Source: an uncultured Collinsella sp. (GTDB taxonomy: Bacteria > Actinomycetota > Coriobacteriia > Coriobacteriales > Coriobacteriaceae). Taken from it: a DNA stretch of 16,401 nucleotides. The position numbers and the translations under genes are program-made. Shown here piece after piece: positions 7,101 to 13,859 of this stretch; the stretch's first letter is position 1, and the number at the start of each line of letters is the position of its first letter. The stretch spans positions 1 through 16,401 of the forward strand of contig CABTZM010000028.1 of assembly GCA_902489295.1 (NCBI GenBank), in the 5' to 3' direction. The notes beneath the pieces were generated by a model that searched no databases, had not been told where the DNA came from, and saw only the letters and a list, made by a program, of their open reading frames with translations.

Positions 7101-7282
7101 CGAAGGTGAATGGTTTTCTGAGAAGTGAACGAGTAAAAATAGGGCCCCGAAGCATCCGCATTTTTTGATTGCAAAACAGCAGGATTCATGCGATAAAACC
7201 GCAGGAAATGGCGGCCAAAATATGCCGATGCTTCAAGGGTCCAAAATAGGTCGTTCACATCCCGGGAAACCATTCACCTTCG
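7101..7282. repeat. Imperfect inverted-repeat element, MITE-like
   Basis: The left arm (7101 to about 7166) and right arm (about 7217 to 7282) are reverse complements over roughly 66 bases at about 70% identity. The outermost 16 bases, starting CGAAGGTGAATGG, are perfect, with further matched blocks GTGAACGA and GAAGCATC. The centre is partly self-complementary too. There is no transposase frame and no obvious target-site duplication. The form suggests a non-autonomous mobile palindrome or a large RNA hairpin. Confidence 0.7.
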
Positions 7283-7293
7283 ATTCGCACCAA

Positions 7294-7449
7294 CCCCAAA
7301 GTCACCCAAGGCAGCAGGCGCGACAGCGCCACAGCTGCCGCACGACCCCAAAGTCCCCGCAGGCAGCAGGCGCAACGCGCCGCAGCTGCCGGCCGCGCCC
7401 CAAAGTCCCCCAAGGCGGCAGGCGCAAAGCGCCGAGGCCGCCGCTGGGA
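7294..7449. repeat. Three tandem 52-base hairpin units
   Basis: Units begin at 7294, 7346 and 7398, each with CCCCAAAGTC, and have a period of exactly 52. Each contains a palindrome of the type GGCAGC-AGGCGC-loop-GCGCC-GCTGCC. In the third unit the arms are GGCGGC and GCCGCC, so both sides of the stem changed together. A period that is not a multiple of three excludes a protein repeat. There are no unique spacers, so it is not a CRISPR array. Confidence 0.75.
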
Positions 7450-7544
7450 CCAGGGCCCGCAACAGCCACGCGCCCCCACATCAGCCCAGCGGCCCCAACC
7501 AACAACGGCCCCCATCGCAGGCCGCTCGCAACAACGTCACCGCA

Positions 7545-7674
7545 GGCGGGGGCCGGGCTTGGTTTTCAGAACACTCCGCAGACCAGTGTGGCGCCTTGTC
7601 CGCGGCTCCGAAGGAGCAGGACAAGGCACCGCACATGGTCGAGGACGTTCTGAAAACTAAGCCCGGCCCCCGCC
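7545..7674. repeat. Long nested hairpin in the 3' region of asd
   Basis: The outer arms 7545-7572 and 7647-7674 pair over 28 bases with one G-T pair. Inside lies a second stem of about 20 bases (7581-7601 with 7619-7640, with small bulges), and inside that GCTCC-GAA-GGAGC (7604-7616). The whole begins 12 bases after the asd stop codon on the minus strand. With no T run after it, it is better described as a 3' stability or processing structure, or a mobile palindrome, than as a classic terminator. Confidence 0.85.
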
Positions 7675-7686
7675 GGACAGGTCGCA

Positions 7687-8712
7687 CTACTCGCAGAGCA
7701 GCTTAGCGATCTGGACGGCGTTGGTTGCCGCGCCCTTACGGATTTGGTCGCCGCAGCACCAGAAGGTGATACCGCGCACGGCCTCGGGGTTCGAGATGTC
7801 GCGACGCACGCGGCCGACCCAAATCAGGTCCTGGTCGGACGTATCCATCGGCATGGGGAAGCGATCGTGCGCATCCTCGGCGCTCATATCGTCAACCAGC
7901 TTCACGCCCGGAGCGGCAGCCAGCGCAGCACGGGCCTCCTCAACCGTAATGTCGCGCTCAAACTCGAGCGTAATGCTCTCGGAGTGCGAACGCAGCACGG
8001 GCACGCGCACGCAGGTGCAGTTCACGCGCAGCTCGGGCAGATGCATGATCTTGCGGCCCTCGTTTTGCAGCTTCATCTCCTCGGAGGTAAAGCCTTCCTC
8101 CTTGACACCGCCGATCTGCGGAATCAGGTTGCTCGCCAGCTGGGCGGCAAACGCGCGCGGCTCGGGAATCTCCTCGCCACGGCCCAGGGCGGCAAGCTGA
8201 GCCTCGAGCTCGGCCATACCGGGAGCGCCAGCGCCCGAAGCTGCCTGATACGTGGACACGATCATACGCTTCACGCCAGCAAGCTGGTGCAGCGGCCACG
8301 TGGGAACCAGGCCGATGATGGTCGCGCAGTTGGGATTGGCGATAAGGCCGTGATGCCACTTGATGTCGTCGGCATTGATTTCAGGCACAACCAGCGGCAC
8401 CTCGGGATCCATGCGGAAGGCGTGGCTGTTGTCGACCACGACGGCGCCGCGCTTGACGGCCTCGGGCAGCAGCTCCTTCGCAATATCGTCGCCGGCGGCG
8501 CCGAGCACGATGTCGCAGCCCTCAAAGGCCTCGGGGCAAGCCTCCTCAATCACAACCTGCTCGCCGCGGAACTCGACGGTCTTGCCCGCAGAGCGCGCGC
8601 TCGCTAGCAGCTTGAGCTTGCCGACCGGAAACTCCTGCTCGTTGAGGCACTCGAGCATCTGGGTGCCCACGGCTCCCGTCGCGCCCAAAATAGCAACCGT
8701 GTACTGTTTCAT
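7687..8712 (-). CDS. asd: Aspartate-semialdehyde dehydrogenase
   Basis: This 341-residue cytoplasmic enzyme reduces L-aspartyl-4-phosphate with NADPH to aspartate-4-semialdehyde, the branch-point precursor of lysine/diaminopimelate, threonine and methionine. The NADP-binding GATGAVG is at 10-16, the catalytic cysteine is C129 in ANPNCAT, the glutamine of STYQAASGAG is Q156, and the catalytic histidine is H243 in RSHSE. The C-terminal KGAATNAVQIAKLL is typical of the bacterial family, and the length is normal. The ATG at 8712 is chosen because AAAGGGGGA lies just upstream. The frame stays open to 8859 but that stretch overlaps a terminator-like hairpin and lacks family sequence. The gene lies 173 bases downstream of lysC on the same strand; lysC seems to end with its own terminator, so asd may have its own promoter. 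Confidence 0.97.
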   Translation of the reverse strand: MKQYTVAILGATGAVGTQMLECLNEQEFPVGKLKLLASARSAGKTVEFRGEQVVIEEACPEAFEGCDIVLGAAGDDIAKELLPEAVKRGAVVVDNSHAFRMDPEVPLVVPEINADDIKWHHGLIANPNCATIIGLVPTWPLHQLAGVKRMIVSTYQAASGAGAPGMAELEAQLAALGRGEEIPEPRAFAAQLASNLIPQIGGVKEEGFTSEEMKLQNEGRKIMHLPELRVNCTCVRVPVLRSHSESITLEFERDITVEEARAALAAAPGVKLVDDMSAEDAHDRFPMPMDTSDQDLIWVGRVRRDISNPEAVRGITFWCCGDQIRKGAATNAVQIAKLLCE

Positions 8713-8789
8713 GCTTCCCCCTTTAAAGGCTGTGGCTTTTGCCCGCACGCCGAGCAGGCCGATTATTGTTGCCAGTGTATACAAGAACA

Positions 8790-8810
8790 GGGCGGGCACG
8801 AAACCCGCCC
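8790..8810 (-). terminator. Probable terminator of lysC
   Basis: GGGCGGG (8790-8796) and CCCGCCC (8804-8810) pair perfectly around a 7-base loop. On the minus strand the stem is followed by a T-rich TGTTCTTGT. It lies between the lysC stop and the asd start and may allow partial readthrough to asd. Confidence 0.6.
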
Positions 8811-8813
8811 CGT

Positions 8814-8835
8814 CGAAACGAAACCGAAACGAAAC
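8814..8835. repeat. Short tandem repeat, two 11-base units
   Basis: CGAAACGAAAC occurs twice in direct succession, next to the lysC terminator hairpin. It is a simple low-complexity duplication with no evident role. Confidence 0.5.
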
Positions 8836-8885
8836 GCCCCGCCGTAGTTTTTGAGGCAAGTCCCGAAAATCTACTGGGATAGCAG

Positions 8886-10274
8886 CTACTTGTGGAGCGC
8901 GGCCGGGGCGGGATCGACCGGCACGGGAGCCTCCAGGTCGGAGACCTTCACAATGCCGTTCTCGTCGGAGAAGGCGCGGTAAATGGTCCGAATCGCCAGG
9001 TCGAAGTCCTTCTCCTCGACACCGATAATGATGTTGATCTCGTCACAGCTCTGCGAAATCATGCGCACGCTCACGCCGGCCTGGCCGAGCATGCCAAACA
9101 GGTGGCCCGAGATACCTGCGCGGCCGCGCAGGTTACGACCGACGGTCGCGATGAGCGCCAATCCCTCGACAACCTCGATCTCGAGCGGCTCGACCTCCTG
9201 CTGGATGTCACCCACGAGCGAGTACAGCGAATCGTGCACATCCTGCTCCTGCACCACGGCGCCAAAGCGGTCGACGCCGGTGGGCATATGCTCGACGGAA
9301 ACGTCATAGCGTTCGAACACCGAAAGTGCACGGCGCATAAAGCCGACACGGGGCTTGGTGCGGTCGCGGGCAACGTTGATGGCGACAAAGCCGCGCTTGC
9401 CGGTCACGCCGGTAATGATAGGCTCCGCCTCACCCTCGTCAGCCGTCTCGCTAATGATGGTGCCGGGGTCCTGCGGCGCATTGGTGTTCTTGATGACCAG
9501 CGGAATGCCTGCCTCGCGCACGGGGAACACGGCCTCCTCGTGCAGGACGCTTGCACCCATGTACGAAAGCTCGCGCAGCTCCTCGTAGGTAACGCGCGCA
9601 ATGGGCTGAGCCTCGGGAACAATACGCGGATCGGCAGAATAGAAGCCCGAAACGTCGGTCCAGTTCTCGTACAGGTCGGCACCAAGGCACTTGGCCAGAA
9701 TCGAGCCGGAAATATCGCCGCCGCCACGGTCGAGCAGCTTGATCTGCCCCTCACGCGTCGCGCCGTAGAAACCGGGCATAACAAAGCCGCCCTGCTGGCC
9801 GTACTCCTGCACCAGCTCGGCGGTGCGGTTCATGCTGAGCGTACCGTCATGATGGAACGCCACGACCGTCGCGGCATCCAGGAACGGCAGGCCCAGGTAC
9901 TCGGCCATCAGACGGGCGGTAAAGTACTCGCCGCGGCTCACGAGTTCCTCGGTGGAGTAGCCACCGGAACGGGCGCGCTCGGCAAAGGCCGCGAACTCCT
10001 CGCGGATGGGATAGGTGAGCTCCAGCTCGTCAGCGATATCAAAATAGCGCTGGCCAATGTCCTCGAGCAGCTCCTCGCACGACACGTGGTACTTAACGTG
10101 TGCGTTAACCAAGTAGAGCAGGTCGGTCACCTTGGTATCGCCCTTAAAGCGGCGACCGCAGGCAGAAACCACCACAAAACGGCGGGCCGGGTCGGCATCG
10201 ACAATGGCCTTGATCTTCTTAAAGTGTTCGGCGTCGGCGACCGACGAGCCGCCAAACTTGGCAATCTTAATCAT
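8886..10274 (-). CDS. lysC: Aspartate kinase
   Basis: This 462-residue cytoplasmic enzyme phosphorylates L-aspartate, the first committed step to lysine, threonine and methionine. The amino-acid kinase domain spans about 1-290, with KFGGSSVA at 6-13, the SRGEYFTARLMA substrate block at 113-124, DRGGGDISGS at 182-191 and WTDVSGFYSADPR at 205-217. Two ACT domains follow (about 296-360 and 370-437), the second containing GHLFGMLGQAGVSVRMISQ, the allosteric site where lysine or threonine usually inhibits. A Pro/Ala-rich tail closes the protein. The GGGD motif replaces the common GGSD. No homoserine dehydrogenase domain is fused. The ATG at 10274 follows AAAGGTAAC at a slightly long distance. The gene is divergent from thrC across 103 bases and is followed by asd. 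Confidence 0.96.
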   Translation of the reverse strand: MIKIAKFGGSSVADAEHFKKIKAIVDADPARRFVVVSACGRRFKGDTKVTDLLYLVNAHVKYHVSCEELLEDIGQRYFDIADELELTYPIREEFAAFAERARSGGYSTEELVSRGEYFTARLMAEYLGLPFLDAATVVAFHHDGTLSMNRTAELVQEYGQQGGFVMPGFYGATREGQIKLLDRGGGDISGSILAKCLGADLYENWTDVSGFYSADPRIVPEAQPIARVTYEELRELSYMGASVLHEEAVFPVREAGIPLVIKNTNAPQDPGTIISETADEGEAEPIITGVTGKRGFVAINVARDRTKPRVGFMRRALSVFERYDVSVEHMPTGVDRFGAVVQEQDVHDSLYSLVGDIQQEVEPLEIEVVEGLALIATVGRNLRGRAGISGHLFGMLGQAGVSVRMISQSCDEINIIIGVEEKDFDLAIRTIYRAFSDENGIVKVSDLEAPVPVDPAPAALHK

Positions 10275-10377
10275 GGGCTTGAGGTTACCTTTCTAAAAGC
10301 CTCTGCAAACCTGTTTTGCGCGCTCTGATACCATGGTTTCACCGATTGGGACCAAGGCATCCGAGGAGCAGTGTTAT
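10275..10377. other. Divergent lysC-thrC intergenic region
   Basis: These 103 bases must hold the starts of both transcripts. A GCAAA...TTTGC palindrome lies near 10306-10320, and TGATAC near 10327 is a possible thrC -10; neither direction shows a strong consensus promoter. I see no lysine riboswitch, T-box or leader peptide with runs of Thr or Lys codons. The thrC ribosome site GAGGAG is near 10361-10366. Confidence 0.4.
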
Positions 10378-11895
10378 ATGGGAACTTATCATAGTACACG
10401 AGGACGCACTTTATCGTGCTCAAGTAAGGTGGCAATCCGTACCGGCATCGCTCCCGACGGGGGTTTGTTTGTCTCGGACGAGCTGGGCACCCAGCAACTC
10501 GATATCAGCTCGCTTGCAGATAAATCGTACTTTGAAATCGCTCAAGATGTGTTGGGAATGTTACTGAATGATTACACGGCCGAAGAAATATCGGCGTGTG
10601 TCGACGAGGCTTACCGCAGCACGTTTGCGAGCGAAGAGGTCACGCCGCTCGTCAAACTCGACGCCGCACCGGGCGCCGATGCCCCTCAGACCTATGTGAT
10701 GGAACTCTTTGGCGGCCCCACAAGCGCCTTTAAGGACGTCGCCCTGCAGATGCTCCCCCGCCTGATGGCCCGCACCTCTGCCAAGGACGGCGGCGCCGAG
10801 CGCATCATGATCGTCACCGCCACGTCGGGCGATACGGGCAAGGCAGCACTTGCCGGCTTTGCCGACGCTCCGGGCACGGGCATCACTGTCTTTTATCCCG
10901 AGGGCAAGGTCAGCCGCGTCCAGAACCTGCAGATGTCCACGCAGGAGGGCGACAACGTCGCTGTCTGCGGCATCCGCGGCAACTTTGACGACGCCCAGAG
11001 CGCCGTCAAGCGCATCTTTGCCGATAAGGAGCTTGCCGAGCGCCTGGAGGCCGCTGGCACCGTGCTTTCGAGCGCCAACTCCATCAATGTCGGCCGTCTG
11101 GTACCGCAGGTCGTCTACTACTTTGCCGCCTATGCGCAACTGCTGCGCGCCGGCGCCATCGAGGCCGGCGACGCCGTGGAGTTCTGCGTACCGACCGGCA
11201 ACTTCGGCGATATCCTGGCCGGCTACTATGCCAAGCGCATGGGCCTGCCCGTCGCCAAGCTCATCGTCGCGAGCGACAAGAACAACGTGCTGGCTGACTT
11301 CCTGACCACCGGTGTCTACGACCGCAACCGTCCGTTCTACACGACCATCTCGCCGTCGATGGACATCCTCATCAGCTCCAACCTGGAGCGCATGCTGTAC
11401 TTCCTGTCCGATGGCGACTGCGAGCTTGTTGCCGACCTTATGGAGCAGCTGGCACAGACTGGTCGCTACGAAGTTCCCGCCGACCTGCTGGCAAAGATTC
11501 AGAGCATCTTTGGCTGCGGCTGGGCCAGCGAGGCCGAGGTTCGCACTGCCATCAAGAGCTGCTGGGACGCAAACGGCTACGTGATTGACCCGCACACCGC
11601 CTGCGGCTATCACGTCTTTGAAAAAGTCACCCCCGCCGAGGGCGCCAAGGCCCGCGTGCTGCTTTCGACCGCCAGCCCCTACAAGTTCCCGCGCGCCTGC
11701 TGCGACGCTCTGGGCCTCGACGTTCCCGAGGATGATTTTGAGGCTATGCGTGTGCTCGAGCAGGCCACCGATACGGTCGCCCCGGCACAACTTGCCGAGC
11801 TCGAGTCCAAGCCCGTCCGCTTTGAAGACGTCTGCGACGTCGATGAGATGGCAAGCTACGTCGAGTCTGCAGCAAAACGAATGAGCACCAACTAA
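10378..11895 (+). CDS. thrC: Threonine synthase
   Basis: This 505-residue enzyme depends on pyridoxal phosphate and converts O-phosphohomoserine to threonine. The N-terminal MGTYHSTRG and APDGGLFV are family hallmarks. The PLP lysine is K119 in GGPTSAFKD, the phosphate-binding loop is PTGNFGDILAGYYAKRMG, and TATSGDTGKAAL and SANSINVGRLVPQ are conserved blocks. The length fits the longer, E. coli/yeast-like class rather than the short 350-residue class. The start is the ATG at 10378 with GAGGAG about 11 bases upstream; an in-frame ATG at 10333 adds 15 residues that do not fit the family and no ribosome site. It is followed by an intrinsic terminator, so thrB, 201 bases downstream, may be transcribed separately or by readthrough. 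Confidence 0.97.
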   Translation: MGTYHSTRGRTLSCSSKVAIRTGIAPDGGLFVSDELGTQQLDISSLADKSYFEIAQDVLGMLLNDYTAEEISACVDEAYRSTFASEEVTPLVKLDAAPGADAPQTYVMELFGGPTSAFKDVALQMLPRLMARTSAKDGGAERIMIVTATSGDTGKAALAGFADAPGTGITVFYPEGKVSRVQNLQMSTQEGDNVAVCGIRGNFDDAQSAVKRIFADKELAERLEAAGTVLSSANSINVGRLVPQVVYYFAAYAQLLRAGAIEAGDAVEFCVPTGNFGDILAGYYAKRMGLPVAKLIVASDKNNVLADFLTTGVYDRNRPFYTTISPSMDILISSNLERMLYFLSDGDCELVADLMEQLAQTGRYEVPADLLAKIQSIFGCGWASEAEVRTAIKSCWDANGYVIDPHTACGYHVFEKVTPAEGAKARVLLSTASPYKFPRACCDALGLDVPEDDFEAMRVLEQATDTVAPAQLAELESKPVRFEDVCDVDEMASYVESAAKRMSTN

Positions 11896-11907
11896 ACCCC
11901 TTATTAA

Positions 11908-11939
11908 GCGCCGGCGAAAGCCGGCGCACCTTCTTTTAT
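11908..11939 (+). terminator. Rho-independent terminator of thrC
   Basis: GCGCCGGC (11908-11915), a GAAA tetraloop, and GCCGGCGC (11920-11927) form a perfect 8-bp GC stem, followed by ACC and the T-rich TTCTTTTAT. It begins 13 bases after the thrC stop codon. Confidence 0.88.
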
Positions 11940-11975
11940 CAGAAACCCACCGGGATGATGACGAACTGACATGCG

Positions 11976-12081
11976 GGTCTGCCTGTTTAGTTCGTCGCGA
12001 GTTCCGCACGAGCCGGAAAGCACTTAATGTGCTTTCCGAGCGAGCCAGGACTGCCCGAGCAGCGAACTAAACAGGCAGACC
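11976..12081. repeat. Long nested hairpin abutting the thrB ribosome site
   Basis: The outer arms 11976-11994 and 12063-12081 pair perfectly over 19 bases (GGTCTGCCTGTTTAGTTCG and complement). An inner stem CGGAAAGCAC/GTGCTTTCCG (12014-12023, 12029-12038) has a 5-base loop. The right arm ends four bases before the AGGAG of thrB, so if the region is transcribed a stable structure sits directly against the translation start. Confidence 0.85.
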
Positions 12082-12096
12082 GCCCAGGAGATTCCC

Positions 12097-12978
12097 ATGA
12101 TCAAGATCACCGTCCCCGCCACCAGCGCAAACCTAGGCATCGGCTACGACACCCTCGGCATGGCCGTCAGCCTCTACTCGCACTTCACCTTTGAGCGCGC
12201 CGACAAGCTCACCATCACGGGCTGCCCCGAGGAGTTCCAAAACGAGAACAACCTGGTCTACGTGAGCTTTGTCGATGCACTGGCTGCATGGGACGAGCCG
12301 GCTTTTCCCGTTGCCATCGACATTCAAACCGATGTGCCCGTCGCTCGCGGCCTGGGCTCCAGCTCCACCTGCGTCGTCGCCGGCATCATGGCGGCCGCCG
12401 CGCTGACGGGCCACACCGTCGACCGTGCCGAGCTCGTCCGCATTGCCACCGAGGTCGAGGGCCATCCCGATAACGTCGCCCCTGCCATCCTGGGCGGTGC
12501 CGTTTGCTCCTTTACGCCGACTGATTCGCTCCCCCAGTGCCTGCGCTACGAGGTGAGCGATCGCTTGCGTTTTATTACCGTGATTCCGCCCTACGAGGTG
12601 CATACGAGTGAGGCGCGCAAGGTCGTGCCGCAGGAGATTCCACTCTCCACCGCCGTATGGCAAATGGGCCGCATCGCCGGCATGACGCGCGGCCTGGAGA
12701 CCGGCGACCTTGACCTGATTGCCGCCGCCAACGACGACCGCATCCAGGAGCCCTATCGCCGCCGCCTGATTCCCGATTACAACGCTGTGCGCGACACCTG
12801 CCTTAACGGCGGCGCCAAGACCATCTGGATCAGTGGCTCCGGCTCGACCCTCATGGCCGTGACTGACGACACCATCGTGGCAAAGTTCTTGCAGGTCAAG
12901 CTGCGCGAGCAGTTCCCTAAGTGTGAGACGCATATTTTAACGTGCGACACGGAAGGCGCCCAGATCGAATACCTGTAG
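12097..12978 (+). CDS. thrB: Homoserine kinase
   Basis: This 293-residue cytoplasmic GHMP-family kinase phosphorylates L-homoserine with ATP to give O-phosphohomoserine, the substrate of the neighbouring threonine synthase. Motif 1 is VPATSANLGIGYDTLGMA (6-23), the ATP-binding motif 2 is ARGLGSSST (83-91), EGHPDNVAPAILGG (121-134) follows, and motif 3 is GSGST (246-250). Length and order are normal. The ATG at 12097 is preceded by AGGAG at 12086-12090. The gene follows thrC in the same direction, but a terminator and a large hairpin lie between them, which could reduce or regulate its expression relative to thrC. Another long palindrome begins 22 bases after its stop. Confidence 0.96.
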   Translation: MIKITVPATSANLGIGYDTLGMAVSLYSHFTFERADKLTITGCPEEFQNENNLVYVSFVDALAAWDEPAFPVAIDIQTDVPVARGLGSSSTCVVAGIMAAAALTGHTVDRAELVRIATEVEGHPDNVAPAILGGAVCSFTPTDSLPQCLRYEVSDRLRFITVIPPYEVHTSEARKVVPQEIPLSTAVWQMGRIAGMTRGLETGDLDLIAAANDDRIQEPYRRRLIPDYNAVRDTCLNGGAKTIWISGSGSTLMAVTDDTIVAKFLQVKLREQFPKCETHILTCDTEGAQIEYL

Positions 12979-12999
12979 TCGCCGTCCCGTATACCCGCC

Positions 13000-13124
13000 G
13001 GGGAGGCCAGGGGCTTTGCCCCCAAATCGTCCTCGGACATGACAGGACCCCCGCTACACACTTCGTGCGGCGGGGGTCCTGCCGTCCTGCGGAAAGATTT
13101 GGGGGCAAAGCCCCTGGCCTCCCC
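13000..13124. repeat. Long palindrome with a perfect 29-bp stem
   Basis: The arms 13000-13028 and 13096-13124 are perfect reverse complements over 29 bases, starting GGGGAGGCCAGGGGC. Inside, AGGACCCCCGC (13044-13054) pairs with GCGGGGGTCCT (13070-13080). The element lies between the convergent thrB and engB genes, where a two-way stop would be useful, but no T run follows on either side. The perfect arms suggest recent origin or active maintenance. Confidence 0.9.
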
Positions 13125-13230
13125 TACGTTAACTTCGCTGGCGGCGGCTACAGGGACCTACACTCTGGAAAGTCGCCGGGCTGATAGTTGCTTTTTATTG
13201 ATAGGGCCTCTTGCTAGGTTGGGGCACTTA

Positions 13231-13821
13231 TTAGAGGCAGGCTTCGGCAATGCGGCGCTTGAGTTCGTCGATGCCGGTGCCGGTCTGGGAGCTTGTGATA
13301 ATAACGTTCTCGGCCGGAACGTTGAGCTGCTTTTTGATGGCTGCCGCTTGGCGTGCCTGCTGGGTGCGGCTGAGCTTGTCGGCCTTGGTGAGGCAGACGA
13401 TAAAGTTGAACTCGTTGCCCTGCAGGTAGTCGATCATGTCATGGTCGAGCTTGCTCGGGTCGTGACGAATGTCCACCAGCGACACGACCAGGTTAAAGCT
13501 GCGCTCGGAGTCGAAGAAATCGCCGATGAGCTCGGCCCAACGGTCGCGCTCGGCCTTGGAACGACGGGCGAAACCATAGCCCGGCAGGTCGACGAAGTGC
13601 ACGTCGTCAGCCTCAAAGAAGTTGATATTGCTCGTCTTGCCCGGTGTGCTCGAAACCTTGACGAGGTTCTTGCGGCCAAAAAGCTTGTTCATAATCGACG
13701 ACTTGCCCACGTTGGAGCGGCCGACGAAGCTCACCTCGGGGCAGGTGGACTCGGGAATCTGCGAAACTTTGCCGTAGCTGGCAACGAACTTGGCAAGCTG
13801 GTAGTTAATGGAATCGGCCAT
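13231..13821 (-). CDS. engB: Ribosome biogenesis GTP-binding protein EngB/YsxC/YihA
   Basis: This 196-residue TRAFAC-class GTPase is needed for assembly of the large ribosomal subunit and is usually essential. All G motifs are present: G1 GRSNVGKSS at 34-42, G2 with STPGKTSNINFF around 58-69, G3 DLPGYG at 78-83, G4 TKAD at 145-148, and G5-like SSQTGTG at 177-183. FARRSKAERDRWAELI after G3 is typical of the family. The length is normal. The start is the ATG at 13821, five bases after AAGGAG; a GTG at 13827 directly abuts that ribosome site and is unlikely. The gene lies 38 bases downstream of mtnN on the same strand, so the two are probably co-transcribed. No clear terminator follows its stop. 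Confidence 0.96.
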   Translation of the reverse strand: MADSINYQLAKFVASYGKVSQIPESTCPEVSFVGRSNVGKSSIMNKLFGRKNLVKVSSTPGKTSNINFFEADDVHFVDLPGYGFARRSKAERDRWAELIGDFFDSERSFNLVVSLVDIRHDPSKLDHDMIDYLQGNEFNFIVCLTKADKLSRTQQARQAAAIKKQLNVPAENVIITSSQTGTGIDELKRRIAEACL

Positions 13822-13859
13822 GGACACTCCTTGGTCGTAGGTTCTTACAAAAGAGCGCG

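Larger units (their letters stand above)
6943..7686. other. Gene-free island of structured repeats
   Basis: No convincing gene lies in these 744 bases. A TATTAT on the minus strand (6970-6975) is a possible -10 for ogt but lacks a good -35. A small GAGGG/CCCTC hairpin lies near 7035-7053. From 7101 on, the island holds an imperfect inverted repeat (7101-7282), three tandem 52-base units (7294-7449) and a long nested hairpin (7545-7674). Short open frames here overlap the repeats on both strands and have no ribosome sites or family resemblance. Confidence 0.7.

Noticed and set aside
7294..7449. CRISPR array
   Set aside because: The three units are similar along their whole length with no unique spacers, the unit is palindromic throughout, and no cas gene is present.
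7255..7515. 86-residue minus-strand frame with Trp/Gly/Ala-rich repeats
   Set aside because: The apparent protein repeat is the 52-base DNA repeat, which changes frame at each unit, so it is not coding.
8713..8859. N-terminal extension of asd to 8859
   Set aside because: It adds 49 residues unlike the family and overlaps a terminator-like hairpin; the ATG at 8712 has a strong ribosome site.
8892..10328. 478-codon plus-strand frame opposite lysC
   Set aside because: It is antisense to a clear aspartate kinase, contains no family motif, and long antisense frames are expected in GC-rich genes.
10275..10377. Lysine riboswitch, T-box or threonine leader attenuator for lysC/thrC
   Set aside because: The region is too short for a lysine riboswitch, and no leader peptide with repeated Thr, Ile or Lys codons or T-box sequence was found.
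10561..12009. 482-codon minus-strand frame opposite thrC
   Set aside because: It is antisense to threonine synthase, has Gly/Ala/His-rich low-complexity sequence and no recognisable domain.
11976..12081. Invertible promoter element flanked by inverted repeats
   Set aside because: The interior is itself largely palindromic and shows no promoter, and no recombinase gene is nearby.
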